A stretch of DNA of 64,000 bases, taken from NCBI GenBank assembly GCA_028023455.1, contig JAQFVV010012574.1, forward strand, positions 1,472,459-1,536,458, read 5' to 3'. The notes under the pieces are model-generated. The model had not been told where the DNA came from, did no database searches, and worked only from the letters and a program-made list of their open reading frames with translations. Origin of the DNA: Epiperipatus broadwayi. Its lineage: Eukaryota; Onychophora; Udeonychophora; Euonychophora; Peripatidae. Position 1 is the stretch's first letter. Each line of letters starts with the position of its first letter. Shown piece after piece: positions 1 through 12,689 of this stretch. Position numbers and translations under genes: made by a program.

Positions 1-2370
1 ATTGTTGTTTATCTTCTCTCCCTCTTTCTCTTTTTATAGCCTCCCCAAAAAGCCTTAGCTTTATACTTTCTTTGAATTGCTACTAATCTATTGCTTTTTT
101 CCTCTTTTTTTTGTTTCCAATTAAATCTTTTAATTACTCCTAATTCTACTAAATTTAGTTTTAATCAAACTAGCTTTAATCAAATTGTGTGATTATCTTT
201 AATTAGTTCTTTTTTTTCTATAGAATTTAAATTTTAAATATATATATATATATTAAGCAGCATTACAACATAATGTAACATGAACAAGAGATATGCATTA
301 TAAAAACTACATATAGCTCGCATTACATATTTTTCATTTAAAATAAATGAATGAGTTATTAATAAAAATGAAAGTAGAAAAATATAATAGTATATTTTTA
401 AAATAGATTTTAAAATGCATACTTGTAACAATAAAAGTATTGCATCATTTTTTTTTTTTTTTTTTAGAATAAAACTTCTTAGAAAGAGGGTAGGAAAAGA
501 TTTGAAAACTTTTTTTAAAGAAAACTCTCTTTGTTTTATAAAGGAAAAATAAATTAGGGGAATAAAGTGTACAAAATAAATTTTATGTGAAATCCAAAAT
601 AGAAAAGTTTAAAATTCATTGTCTCCTTTTCATAAATAATAAAATGGCTAAAAATGAACAAATGTAAAATAAAATTTGTTATAAAAGAAACTTTTGTGAA
701 AATATCTCATTGGCTTTTGAATGCAATTAGGCTTGCATGATTCCTGGATGATAAGATAATAGATTAATCTAAGCAAAAATTAAATTAAAATGAAATGTAA
801 AAATTAATTAATGAAATGTAATAATTAATTAAAAGACAGATTTCAAGTTACATTCAAAATTAAAAATATGATAAGGAATTAAAACAATGAGAGAGAAAAA
901 GTATATAAAGTTGACAGGGCTATTGTTCTTCAGTTGGGGCTGCAATCTGTAAATCAGTCAGGTTCATATTATTGCTATACAGTTGAGTTTGTGATATATA
1001 GTTGTGGCTGCAATCTGTAAATCAGTCCAGTATTATTCATTCATTTCTGAGTCTAGCTATTCATTATGCAGATAAACGCAGATTCAGAGTCTTGGAAAAA
1101 TTTAATTGCTGTAACCAATCAGTCATTACTGTTGCAGTCTTCATAATGCAAAAGCTGCATAAGCCAAATGAATGCTCAACAGGGCCTCATGCCCCAAGCC
1201 CTTAGCCATCAACTATTCCACCTGAGTCAATACCTGGAACCAATGCATAGATTTGTGAAGTAGAAGCTACCATAAACTCTCTCTCTCATTGGTTGACAGA
1301 AACTTGGAAGAAAAGTCATGAAGCCATTAATGGAGAAACAAAAGATGAACCAGTTGGAAAATAAAGCAAATGAAATCCTAGGTAAAGATACTTTTAAATA
1401 TATTCTGATCATAGTCTAGACTCTTTATATTAAATGAATAAACTTTAATTAACAGATTGCTATAACTATAGCCTAAAGTAATCATTTAAAAATTTCTTAT
1501 GTAAAATTTATTATTGTTATAGTATGTTAAATGTATGTTTACATAAATAAATATTAATGTTTGTTTAATTGTTATTTTGTCTATTTTCTCTTTTTCTCTT
1601 ATCACTGTGTCACCAGTAAATTAGTGTAGTTATTTTATGTGTTAAATAAATGTACTGGACCCTGAGACAGCACTGGATTGTGTGCCTGTCATCCAAAGCA
1701 TGCTGATTATATAATTTATGGTTGTCTGGTGCCTGAAGTGGATTCTCAAAACAGATAAAATGATTTGGATGGCAAGGGGTTGAATCCAACAGACAAACTG
1801 GATCATGATCTGGAAATGTGATTGTGTTACACTTTGCATAGCTTGATCTGACCATGGGTACCATTGATAGCTTATACTATCGATGGTATTTTTCCCTCTG
1901 CTTGAAGGGCCAGTTCATTCCCATGTTTTTTAATTATTATAAAAGAGGGGATTTAAACCTAGTTAAACATACAAGAGTAAACTCTTTTAAATGGATCCAG
2001 TTCAATATATTTATAGTATAATTTTCTGGAAGCGTCCATATAATGAAAATGTAATAGTTAAATAGCTGATGTTTCAGTACAATAACAAGTACTTTCCTCA
2101 GAGCTTCTTCTTTTTCAAATCATAAGAGTGTGTGTGAGAGATTTAAAATCATTATTTTTTGTTTGTTATTTTCTTATTATTTCTCAAATTCTATTAGTTG
2201 AGAAATTTTTAAAAATATTTTATATCCAAACTTTTAAGTTAATATCTGCCTCCGTATTTATATCTAAATGCTAAACAATGTCCAAATTGATAACCAATAG
2301 GATTAAAGATATGTAATTTTTTCTTAATTAATAATAATGATTAGAACTATAATATAGCTTTTTATTTTTA
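1..2370. other. AT-rich non-coding DNA, nothing recognised
   Basis: The short ORFs here (for example at 1002-1205 and 1610-1864) have biased, low-complexity or unrecognisable translations and no domain I know. There is a T-run near 450 and a small imperfect hairpin near 1860-1890 (taccattgatag ... ctatcgatggta). The short motif gtggctgcaatctgtaaatcagt occurs twice (about 938 and 1004), a small local duplication. I see no tRNA, rRNA or recognisable transposase. Confidence 0.5.
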
Positions 2371-2811
2371 AACCACTAAACATCACATGATCACCATTCC
2401 CTATGCTTGCACAAACTGTTAAACCAGAGGCAAAACTCTTCATACAATAGGACCACCCAAGCCAGATTAATCAATGGATACAAGAAGGTTGGTACATAAA
2501 TTCCCTATCTAGTGCCTACTTATCCAATATCCCTGGATTACTTTCTAATTTGTGATTTTGATCAGAGAGGAGCCTTGGATTTGAGAGCACTACACGTAAA
2601 TCTTAGGATCTAACACAATCCTTCAGCATCCCACATTTTTAGTTAACTATAAGGCTATAGACTAAAATGAAAACACAATAATGTTTTCAATTTAAGCTCA
2701 TTCACTTGTACAATCATATGGATCTAAACCCAGTTCAACATCTGTACATTTTGTTGTCTATAGCTTTTTAATAGTCACAATCTCTATCATTCTATTGAGC
2801 AGAATTGGTAT
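2371..2811. repeat. fold-back repeat family A, copy 1
   Basis: Starts with aaccactaaacatcacatg and continues through a body with the landmarks aatcaatgga, ccctatctagtgcctact, ccaatatccc and gagccttggatt. The same landmarks in the same order recur at 2812, 4930, 5810 and 58418. This copy lacks an obvious inverted right arm and runs directly into copy 2. No coding capacity is seen. It is a non-autonomous dispersed repeat. Its class is discussed under the copy at 58418. Confidence 0.7.
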
Positions 2812-3170
2812 TAAACCACTAAACATCACATGATCACCATTCTCTATGATTACACAAGCTGTCAAAACAGAGGTAAAACTCTCCATACAGCAGTGCCACT
2901 CAGTGCAAGCCAAAGTAATCAATGGGTGCAACAAAGTTTGTGCATAAAATTCCTCTCTAGTGCCTACTCATCCAATATCTCCAGACTACTTTCTAGCTTA
3001 TGGTTTTCATCAGTAAGAAGTATTGGATTTGAAAGCCACAAGCTAGAAATGAGTCTGGAGATATGAGATGAGTAGACACTCCATAGTGGTTTTATGTAAA
3101 AAAATATTATTGATTACTCTGGCTTGCACTGGGTAGCACTACTATATGTAGAGTTTTGCCCCTGTTTTCT
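2812..3170. repeat. fold-back repeat family A, copy 2 (long inverted arms)
   Basis: The left arm (about 2865-3010) and right arm (about 3040-3165) are imperfect inverted complements: aaaactctccatacagcagt on the left matches the reverse complement of actactatatgtagagtttt on the right. A transcript would fold into a hairpin of over 100 bp. The short ORF at 2830-3066 is a by-product of the left arm and is not a gene. Confidence 0.75.
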
Positions 3171-3299
3171 TTTTATTTTATATTCATCAAAACAACACAG
3201 GTTTACATTTTTATGATTAAAAGACAAACATAATTTTTAATCAAAACTTCTTAAATTAACTTTAATAATCTACATATGTTTTAAAATTGTTTTGTGTGC

Positions 3300-3830
3300 T
3301 TTTTGTAGAAATAACTTGATACTAAAAGGAAATTATGTCTATGTGTTTAAAAAGGAAGGTTTTTAATAAATGTGTTTTACCAGTTCTTACTTATGGATCT
3401 GAGACTTGGACACTGAATAAAAGAGCAATACAGTTACTTCAGACCACTCAAAGAAGTATGGTGAGATTCATGATAGGAGTAACAAGAAGAGATCAAAAAT
3501 GCAATATAAGTGTAAGAGAACAAATAGGTGTTACTGACCTCATTGAAAAAATTAAAACACTGAAGTGGAGTTGGGCTGGACATAATGCTAGAAGAGATAA
3601 TAGATGGACAATTGAAATCGTAAACTGTATTCCAAGAGACTGTAAAAGACCTAGAAAGAGACCACATGTGAGATTGATAAATAAAATAAAAAGGTGTGCA
3701 GGGGTAATGTGGAGAAAAGAAACTAAAAATCGAAGAAGATGGATTGAACTTGGAGAGACCTTCATGCTGCAGTGGATTGATAATGTTTGATGTTGATGAT
3801 GACTTTAAAACAATATTTTTATTTTTATAA
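3300..3830 (+). pseudogene. RTE-like LINE, 3' end of reverse transcriptase ORF
   Basis: An open frame at 3335-3790 (151 codons) encodes the C-terminal thumb/tail of a non-LTR retrotransposon polyprotein. Landmarks are CVLPVLTYGSETWTL near the start, a QRSMVRFMIGVTRRD segment, KWSWAGHNARR and NRWTIEI. This block is typical of RTE-type endonuclease/reverse transcriptases. The catalytic RT core is missing, so the copy is 5'-truncated as LINE copies usually are. The 3' end (gataatg then ttgatgttgatgatga) matches the 3' end of the minus-strand copy near 26690, which marks the true element terminus with a TGA-rich tail. The ATG at 3335 is internal to the family protein, not a native start. Confidence 0.85.
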
Positions 3831-4149
3831 AATATTATTTTACTTTTCTGGTATAATTTAGATTTTTATCCAATTATAAATAAATTAAATAATCTATTTA
3901 TTATAGAGACCTTTTGCATTTAAAAAATTTATTTCAAAATATCAAGAGTATTATGACATCTTTAATTAATATTTAAATAAGTATATTAATTGTGTATTTT
4001 GATTAAATATTAATTATAAGTCAATAGATACTTTAGTTTAATATTTATTTAAGTAACTTATATATATATATATCTTTTTCTTTATATAAATTAAACATAT
4101 ATGTACATACATGTTATTTTTCTCTTCTGTTGTGGCCATGAGACAATCT

Positions 4150-4152
4150 GTA

Positions 4153-4210
<58 letters not shown>

Positions 4211-4212
4211 AA
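4150..4212. repeat. (CT)n/(TA)n microsatellite
   Basis: A CT-dinucleotide run from about 4155 to 4195 passes directly into a TA run to about 4211. The 79-codon ORF read through it is a simple-repeat artefact. Confidence 0.9.
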
Positions 4213-4576
4213 ATGATGGATCAAAAGTATGCTGCATATGGATATTCATATAAATTTAAGTCCCAATATCTAATTGGTGATTATATATTAATTGCATTGT
4301 CACAGGGTTCATGCTTATACACCAATAAATGTTTTAGATATCTGTCGTAGTGCTATCATCGCATTGAATTGGTGAAATATTTTATTGGTTTGTAGTATAT
4401 TAAAATAATTTTTAGTTCTTTACTTGTTGGTATTTCTCTTGAATTCTTTTTAATTTTATATAATCATTCACTTTTTTTTTTGCCTTCTATGTTTTGACTA
4501 TTTTATAATGTTTTTCTCCAGGAATAACATGTCCATATATATATTTCTACTAAAGTCTCATATTAAAGACATAAGT

Positions 4577-4697
4577 ATCATAATAATAATCATCATCACT
4601 ATCATTATTATCATAATAATCATCATAATAATAATCATCATCATCATAATAAAAATAATCATAATAATAATCATTATCATCATCATCATAATAGTAT
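4577..4697. repeat. (ATA/ATC)n trinucleotide microsatellite
   Basis: Alternating ataata and atcatc triplets. The ORF across it is a run of isoleucines and has no biological meaning. Confidence 0.9.
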
Positions 4698-4929
4698 GAT
4701 GCTGCGGTATATTAAATTTTACTTTAAATATGTAAAATTATACGTATTCTTTTGTTTAAAAAAATGTATGAATTATTTGTATTTATGATCAATATATAAA
4801 ATTAAGCTTAAATAATTAAGTGCTTATTTACTTGTGTTCTCTTTTATTTGTTTCATTAAGCAGACTTGGTTCCCTTTTAAAAAATAATTATCTTTAATTA
4901 GTTAATTTCTATATGTATGAACTTAAAAT

Positions 4930-5172
4930 ATTGTTAAAACAGGCAAAACTCACTATACGTATTGCCACACACAGCAAGCTAGAGTAATCAATGGATGCCA
5001 GAAGGCTTGTGCATAAAATCCCCATCTAGTGCCTACTCATCCAATATCCCCAAACTAGTTTCTGTCTTGTGGCCTTCGTCAGTGAGGAGCCTTGGATCTG
5101 AGAGCACTGCACCTAGATCTTAGGATTTAATAACAGTTATACATAAGCATAAGATGTGTTGGTCATGTGATG
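4930..5172. repeat. fold-back repeat family A, copy 3
   Basis: Shows the landmarks aatcaatggatgccagaagg, catctagtgcctactcatcc, ccttcgtcagtgagg and ccttggatctgag, and ends in ggtcatgtgatgttta. That end is the inverse of the family's left end aaacatcacatgatcacc. The inverted termini suggest a terminal-inverted-repeat or snap-back element. Confidence 0.75.
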
Positions 5173-5807
5173 TTTATTAACTTAAAATATTATGTGAACA
5201 TTCCTACAATAGAAAATATTTTGCTATTTTTTTATTTTTTTAAAAAAAAAATGTTTAAAAAGTTATAAGCATTTTAAGTCAACATTATATCAGTTGGAGT
5301 ATTTGTAATTGAGTTGTTATTAAAATTATTAAGTGTTAGCTGTACCTAAGCACTACAGATGAACTCAGCAGTTAATGTCACTTTTATTAGCATATGTGGA
5401 TTTCAAAACGATGCTGGAATAGAAAAACTTGTTTAGGTTAGATACCTTTTTCGTCTACTTTCTACCAAATTTTCCTTATCTAAATTTTATACTAAGAGTT
5501 GTATAGAAGTTTCTACAAACAATCGATAAGAAAGAATTTCATTTAGAACATTTAATACCATATAACAAATTTATTGCATAAAAAAAATTAAAAAAAAGAA
5601 TTTCTATAATTGCCTGTATCAAAATTGAATACTTAATTAATGTACATACAAACTTAATATTATTTAAAACCCCAAATAAAATATAAAATCTTTACTTTAT
5701 AATTAAGTTTGTCTTAAATATTTATTATGTAAGTTATGTTAGTAATATTTGTTCTGTGATTTTGATTATTATTTTCTTAAACAAGATATAACTTAAATTT
5801 TTAAATA

Positions 5808-6215
5808 GTAGCAACTCTCTCTATACAGTTGTGATTATCAGTGTAAGCCTGAGTAATCAATGGATGCTAGAAGGTTGTACATCAAAATCCCTATCTAGTA
5901 CCTACATCCTCAGACTAGTTTCTAATTTGTAGCTTTCATCAGTGAGCAGCCTTGGATCTGAGAGCATAGAACCTAAATCTTTGGATCTAATGGAATTCTC
6001 TGCAGACATCTTTTACCTTTCTAGTTAACTATAAAGCTAAAACCTAGTCAGAGAATATTGGATAAAAAAGCACTAGATAATGGATTTGATTCACAAACCT
6101 TCTAGCATCCATTGACTACTATGCCTTGCGCTGATGCACTACCAGAGATTTGACATTGTTTTAACAGAATGTGTAAGCATAAAAAATGATAGTCATGTGA
6201 TATTTTTGTTGATTT
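5808..6215. repeat. fold-back repeat family A, copy 4
   Basis: A diverged copy with both arms. The left half carries agtaatcaatggatgctag and ccctatctagtacctac. The right half carries their complements (cactagataatgg, ctagcatccattgac) and ends in agtcatgtgatattt. The central part (agttaactataaagct) is shared with copy 1. Confidence 0.7.
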
Positions 6216-8819
6216 AATTTTTCTTACTCTTTAGTAAAAGATATTTATATCAAAAAATCATTCTAAGTATAGGCTTGTTTAATTTGTGAATAATAAAAAG
6301 AATTTGTCTAATCCTAACAAAATTAGGGTTATATTATAGTTTATACTTGAAAGATATTATGACAACCATTACTGTTTTAATTTAATATTTGTATAATATT
6401 CTTATCTGTTAATAGATTAAATTGTTAGTGGACGACTTATGTATCAAATATTATTATTATTTTATTAATTAAATATTATTTTGATTAATTTTAATCGTGT
6501 TTCATTATTTTCTACACTTCATTATACTGATGTTTATGTGATTGCACGTTTTTACTGGCCGAGTTTTGCAATCAGGATTTGTAATATATATATACAAATA
6601 CGGCCACACGTTTGTTACTAGTTAAGTACCCATTATATTCACCACTCAGCTTTACATAGAGCTGAGGCATTCTAATAAAACAAATTAAATTGTTTCTATA
6701 AAATAAAAATAATCATAGGTATAACATGTTGTGTCAGTTCTTAAGTCTATCATACTTGGGGATACATTCAACAATTTGACATTTAATATATATCTCATTA
6801 TATAACTTTGGCAGCCGAAGAAGCTTGATAATAATAGGGTGGTTGTACTATTGGTTGATATATTACACTTTTTCATTTCAATATATAGATATATTATTAC
6901 AATTTCATCTATACATATATCTGAAGGTATTTTTATTTTTAAAATAGACTGTGTCTATACTTAAATTATTACATCTATTTGTATTTTAATTTCCGGCTCA
7001 AATCTTACCTTGTTTTTTTTTTTTACTTTTATAACTTTTTATCGTTTTCTCTCCTTTGTGGAATTGAGAATGGATATATTCGTTTACAAATTGTTGCCAA
7101 TGAAAGCATATTTAGTGTATAATAACATCATTTATTTATAAAAATGATTATAAATATATTTATTTTGAAATCTAAAAATGATTATAAATATATTTATTTT
7201 GAAATCTATTTTGTATAATTGTTTATAATTAAGTTTTGACATATTTATAATTTTTTTCGCTCGGGGAATATAGAAAGAGCGGTAGATACATACGCAAGAC
7301 TAAATATAAAAAAAATATCAATATTTACAATATTAGAAAACAAAAATGTATAAAGTAAAAATTACGTATTTATTTGAGCATTTTTTTCTCTTACAACTTT
7401 TATTTAAAATATATTTATAATAAAGACAAGTCCGAAGAAAGAAAAGAAAGCAAAACAAAGAATAAACTTTAATCGCAAAAAACAGAAATAATTGTATTCA
7501 CTTCATTTGATAGGTAAATATAGAATACTTGTAGTATAGTTCTTCAAGGCATTGGTCATTTCAAGAACTGATCTCCAATATTGTTCAATCATAAAATCAA
7601 AGAGATTGTGCCTATCGATATTTTCAAGAAGAGAAAAAAAAATTCATAACAGTAAAATAAAAAATCTTTTCCCAGTTTCCCGAAAGCAATCAATGCCTTC
7701 TCTTTGAAGAAGAGTTGGAACTTTCTGTAAAATTAATTGCATGACTTTACTATACACGTTCTCTGAACTGAGTACAGCGCTTTCATTTGAATAAAAACAC
7801 TCCGTCTTAATTAGCTTCTAATGAGATGAAAATTATTTTACCGTTAATTAATTTAATTAAATTAAAAATATATCTGTAGGAAGTTTTCACTTCTTAAAGA
7901 ATTAAATCAAAGCTTATTTTTCACTCTTTCTGGAGTGAAAATTTCTCCATTTTAAAAACTTTAGCAAAAAAAAAAAAATTATAAAATTTACAAAAAAAAA
8001 ATTAATAAAACTACTGTGAATTAATGAGCAGATGGTGTAATTAAAACCGTATCTACGTTAATTATAATTCAAGCAAATTTTAACTACTTCATAAAATTTA
8101 AAAACTTTTTTAAATCTATAAATTGGTTTTAAATCCTTTATTTATAAGCTAAAGCAAGATATTCCGAATCATTCAAATAGTTCAATAACCGATTTTGGAG
8201 AAGAACCATCAAGTAATTCAATGATATTGCTGAGGTTTGTAGCTAAAGTTTTTGGGCCCTTAATCTGAGAAATATCTTGGACTTTCATAATAATGCTTAG
8301 TATATCTGTTTATGAGCCCTAGATAAATTTTTGCCCACTTTTGCTATTTGGTAGCTACTATCCTGAAAAAGGGTTTCATTATTTTTATAATATACCTCTA
8401 AATAACAGTTTTTAAAATTTACGAGATATCTCCAAAAAAATGAACATATGATTTATCATGTGACAGTTCGGTAAAAAGTTCAATGGCAGGAGTGGCAGAG
8501 CCGAAGCCATGGTCCATGGACCTTGAATTACATAATCTGCCATTTTATTATTTCCCTAAAACACTTTTATATAACTTTAAAAGTTGAAGCTAAATAAAAT
8601 ATATTAAAGGTAACTAAGCAATAGTAAACTTTTATTGATGACCTCAAGTATAATGTAATATGGCGGTAAGAATTTATAGCTAAGAGCAAAAAATGTTCAG
8701 ATTAATTATCAGCTGAAAAATGTAAATAAAAATTTGTTTCAGTCCAGGCATTTAAATGAATCTGTTATTCTCAACAAATTACCGTGATGATCACCCATTA
8801 CATGACTGAAGCTATTAAC
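6216..8819. other. AT-rich non-coding DNA, nothing recognised
   Basis: I see no coding or RNA gene. A 34-bp unit starting aaaaatgattataaatat is tandemly duplicated at about 7140-7207. The rest is A/T homopolymer-rich sequence. Confidence 0.5.
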
Positions 8820-8867
8820 TATACCTGAGCATTTATAGTATATATGTGTGGGAGATGATAATCTGGA

Positions 8868-8909
8868 CCAACTGATGATTGCTGGTTTAGCATGAAATAC
8901 GGATATTGG
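8868..8909 (+). ncRNA. hammerhead ribozyme motif, unit 1
   Basis: CCAA, then CTGATGA (invariant core C3-A9), stem II ttgct-ggttt-agcat (4 of 5 pairs), GAAA (G12 A13 A14 A15.1), a very short stem III around tacggat, then A as the likely cleavage nucleotide and TTGG. CCAA pairs with TTGG as proximal stem I. Further out, ATAAT pairs with ATTAT, leaving an internal loop as in type I hammerheads with tertiary contacts. All core residues appear intact. The weak points are the mismatch at the base of stem II and the tiny stem III. Confidence 0.7.
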
Positions 8910-9343
8910 TGATTATTTATCTTTTCAGCATATATGTGCTTGAGTGTATTGGTGTTATTAGATAGAATGGAGAGTGATGGGTCATCTGAAAGTCTGTGCT
9001 CATATACCCTATATATATTACATATATAGACACAGGTATATAATAAGCCTGTGTTTCAGTTATTACATTGTAGAGATATCTGCCCATCCTCGCATATGTA
9101 TTAAATGGATTATGTCCTGTACATGTGGGGTTCATATTGACCTTATATCAACATGAGTGTGACAAAAATCTCAGCCTCAGGGTGGCCTTTGAGCATTCCA
9201 CCATCAGATTTTCAATTGGATGGACGGTTGAAGAGTTGGAGTGTATAGTAGATTGAAGCCTGTCCATTAAAGTATGAATATTGTCTATCTTAATATATAC
9301 CTGAGCACTTATAATATATATGGGTGGGAGATTATAATCTGGA

Positions 9344-9385
9344 CCAACTGATGATTGCTGGTTTAGCATGAAATACGTATATTGG
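9344..9385 (+). ncRNA. hammerhead ribozyme motif, unit 2
   Basis: Same design as the motif 476 bp upstream: CCAA, CTGATGA, stem II ttgct-ggttt-agcat, GAAA, then atacgtat, A and TTGG. Stem III here is a perfect self-complementary octamer (ATACGTAT), so two transcripts could pair head to head. Distal stem I pairs ATAAT with ATTAT. Core residues are intact, apart from the T-T mismatch at the first stem II pair. Confidence 0.72.
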
Positions 9386-9713
9386 TGATTATTTATCTTT
9401 TCAGCATATATGTGCTTGAGTGTATCAGTGTTATTAGATAGAGTCGAGAGTGATGGGTCATCTGAAAGTCTGTGCTCATATACCCTATATATTATATATG
9501 ACATTAATTTAAAAAATATTTATTTTAATCAATTACTCATGACAAAAAGTGAGATTCAAGCATTTTACGTACAGCAGCTCTATTTCAATTGGCAAAACTG
9601 AAAATATTTTATTGCTTCAATTAGGAGTTGAGCCACAAATTTTGATTGCAGTAAGTATAACTATTTGCTGAAATAGAAATTGAAAAGATCATGAATTTTT
9701 AACAATTCCACTC

Positions 9714-10121
9714 ATGAGTGCAGAAAGTTTTCTACCACCCAACTCTATATCCTTTTATAACAATAGACATGGAACGTTAATAGATCTAATGTTCTATTTC
9801 CTAATGCTGCATCATTCAATAGAACTTAGCCTTTTCTCATCCCCTTTTTCAGACCATGCAGCACAGATAATAAAACTAGATATAAACACATTTCACAGCA
9901 AAATAAATAATTTGCAGAAAACGATCAGAATCCTACTACCAGATAACACTATGGAATCACTCTTCTCAGAAATTTATATAATGATAAATAAAATAAATCA
10001 GCTAGAATTAGATCTGATATCCAGATACATAGCTTACACCAACACATTTTCATTTACTATAAACCATATTATACAAAAAATCAACTCCCCTACCTTCCTG
10101 GCTAATCACTTTAGCAGATGA
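9714..10121 (+). pseudogene. LINE endonuclease C-terminus and linker (fragment)
   Basis: 135 codons open. The first ~50 residues resemble the last strands of an exonuclease-endonuclease-phosphatase fold, with the conserved SDHA at about residues 46-49. The remainder is the linker before RT. The start methionine is only the first ATG in the fragment. The reading continues past the stop in another frame towards LTQLYKQTCDKLKHL. Confidence 0.7.
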
Positions 10122-10637
10122 AATACATAAAAGAATTAGTCTGTCTAAACCAGTTCAACATAATCAAACAAACATAATAAAACTCACCCAGCTCTATAAA
10201 CAGACTTGTGATAAATTAAAACATCTAAGCATAAAAAAGAAAAAAAATTGCCTAGTGCAGCCGCACCCTTGGACACGTGGATACATTATGTGGGCTTTGT
10301 GATATCCATCCACAAATAAAGTTCCCATGGCGCTAGAATCGGAAAATAAGATTACAGCAGGATTTAACATGATTGCATCTATATATAGCCACTTCAAAAC
10401 AAAGCTAACTAAGCATGCACAATTCACACCCACAGAAGATTATTTTGGAACAATTGAAGATGAGATGCCTTTTAAAATAGAGTATATTAGGGTAATGTTA
10501 ATATCAATCCCTGCCACATGTCATCCAGCTCAAGGCATTCCACATTTCATACTTGCACCTCGTAGCCAATTTACAAATACATACCTGCATCAACTAGCAA
10601 ACCAAATATCACAAAAAATATATAGCATAAAATATTA

Positions 10638-11385
10638 ATGGTACCATTTATGAAAAAACAAGAACCCATTACCAAGGTCACCAACTTAAGACCTATCTCA
10701 ATGGAGCCTTTAGAAATTAAACTGCTGGAAAAAGTAATAAAGGTGAAAATTGAACCATTCATACTGACAAGAATATCACATCAGTATGCAAAGAAAGGCT
10801 TATCCACAGGTCAGGCAGCACTAATCTTTTAAAACTATAATTAACTCAGTTATTAAGAAGAAATATGCTCTGATTGCAGTACAACTAGATTTTGAAAGTG
10901 CTTTCGACTCTGTACCAATAAAAATTTTACTAAACCAACTAAAGGAAACACAAATACCACAATCAATATAATACACAATAGCCAATCTACTTTTGAACAG
11001 AGAAGTACATATCACACTTAACAAAAAAACCTCATCATCATTCTATCCCACTCAATCAATACCACAAGGTTCACCACTGAGTACACTACTGTTCACATTT
11101 TACATAAACCTTTATTAGAAGAAATTGAAAAAAAAAGGGGGAGTGCTAATACCAAATATTAAAAGATATATTCCTTGTGTAGCTTATATGGATGATATTA
11201 CTATATTCTTAAGATCAAAAAAGCAACTACAAGCACTACAAAACATCATAGAAGATTATACATAAAAATTCAAACTTAAAATCAATATCAATAAGTCAGC
11301 TGCTTGGACAATTTTTACAGGAAAAATAAACAAACAAATTTATCAAGGAAAGGACAGAAGTTTTCTAGGTTTCCCATTTTATCTG
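10638..11385 (+). pseudogene. LINE reverse transcriptase core (multiple frame breaks)
   Basis: RT blocks are seen in three frames. NLRPISMEPLEIKLLEKVI (10683) precedes the Asp-bearing LDFESAFDSVP (10885). IPQGSPLSTLLFTFYI (11060) is the template-grip block. AYMDDITIF (11181) holds the two metal-binding aspartates in an unusual YMDD form rather than the YADD common in LINEs. The aspartates survive, but stop codons near 10830, 10970, 11115 and 11265 prevent a continuous product. Confidence 0.8.
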
Positions 11386-11388
11386 GGA

Positions 11389-12438
11389 ATGAATCAAATG
11401 AGAACAAAAATACAAAACAAGCTCAGAGTGGAAGCAGAAAGAATCACAGAATCATTATCCAGATCATATCTATCAATATATGCAAAAATATCACTATTCA
11501 ATCAACTCATAAAGTCAAAAATCAACTACTACTTACCAATAATTAGTTTTACAAAACCATTTTTAGCCTCAGTTAACTCATTTTGTAACAAACGACTATG
11601 GAACAGGAAAGTAGTTGCCATTTCAATAAAACAACTTAACCAATCAAGAAAATGGAATGGTCTGGGACTTCACTCAATATCAATGTTAAAGACACAAAAA
11701 ACAATAAATCTGCTAATAGCCATAATTGAAAGGTTTCCAGATATTGAACCTATATTGGAAATCACACCCACAGATCGCTCATCACCTACAAATAATTATA
11801 TCTTTACATTGCTTGAAAGCATTGAGAACATCAAAAACAAAATAACATTAAAAAGTCCTATAAAATATACATATTGCAAAATACATGATTTCTTAACACA
11901 AAAACAGCCTGAGAATAACCAAATATCTGTACTAGGAATTGATAACAGCCAAGTACTTAAAAAATTTAGGAAATGGTACCTGGAACCAAAATTTTATGAT
12001 TTTATCATTAAAGCCAATTTAAAAGCATTACCTACAAGTCACTTTATAAGATACAGAAGATGCTACCTAAATATAGATCCCTTGTGCATGCTGTGTCACA
12101 GGGATGAGGAAACACAGGAGCATTTCATATATAACTGTTCAGGGCTTGAAAAAGTAAGACAGATGATGGTTGGTGGACATAGGAAAAATGGAACCACAGT
12201 AGATGAGATATTGCCATCATTCAAAAATAAAGGAATACCAACCATAAGGGCAGTCACTTTCAGCTTATATGCATTCTGGTGTACCAGATGCACCTTTACA
12301 CTAGGAAACAACACAAGAAGACACCCTAACACCTATAAAAACAAATTGCAAAAAATAAGGGAAAGAGACAGCCTTATTGCACCACCTGACATCTTTGCAG
12401 CAATGTGGTCTCTTTTTAAAATACTGGCCACTTTTTAA
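11389..12438 (+). pseudogene. LINE ORF2 C-terminal region with CCHC-type zinc motif
   Basis: A 349-codon open stretch, the longest intact part of this element. It contains the RT thumb (RSYLSIYAKISLFNQLI), the WNGLGLHSI segment seen in L1/Tx1-type tails, and a CMLC...HFIYNC zinc motif (C-x2-C-x8-H-x4-C) near residues 238-258. It ends at 12438, about 250 bp before the simple-sequence tail, consistent with a short 3' UTR. The true protein began far upstream, so the ATG at 11389 is not native. Confidence 0.85.
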
Positions 12439-12689
12439 TAAAGGACATAATAGAAAAAGGCAAAAGCAAGCAGAAAATTCAGTGTTGCAAAAACAATACA
12501 AGCAAGAAGCAACAAGATGCAACTTTGAGAGTCAAATACAGGAACAAGACATACAAAAGAGACCTGAAATGCAAAGAGACTTTTTCAAACATACAGATTG
12601 TAATATAACTTTGTAACTTCATGTATAACACTATGTATAACCTAGAACCAATGTAACCACTTGTTGTTAATAAAGTTACCTTTGAAACC

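Larger units (their letters stand above)
8820..9500 (+). mobile_element. retrozyme-like partial tandem dimer, unit about 476 bp
   Basis: A ~200-bp block starting atacctgagca recurs at about 9297 with few changes, including gatcatctgaaagt-type internal words and the end ctgtgctcatataccctata. Each block carries one hammerhead ribozyme motif, and equivalent core positions are 476 bp apart (8868 and 9344). The array therefore holds about 1.4 units. This is the known genomic form of retrozymes: short non-coding repeats that transcribe through a tandem array, self-cleave and circularise. No protein is supported; ORFs at 8917-9135, 8974-9156 and 9148-9504 are chance frames in the repeat. The family assignment is inference from the ribozyme plus tandem architecture. 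Confidence 0.65.

Noticed and set aside
9148-9504. 118-codon minus-strand ORF
   Set aside because: It lies across the hammerhead tandem repeat. The frame is open by chance and its composition follows the repeat.
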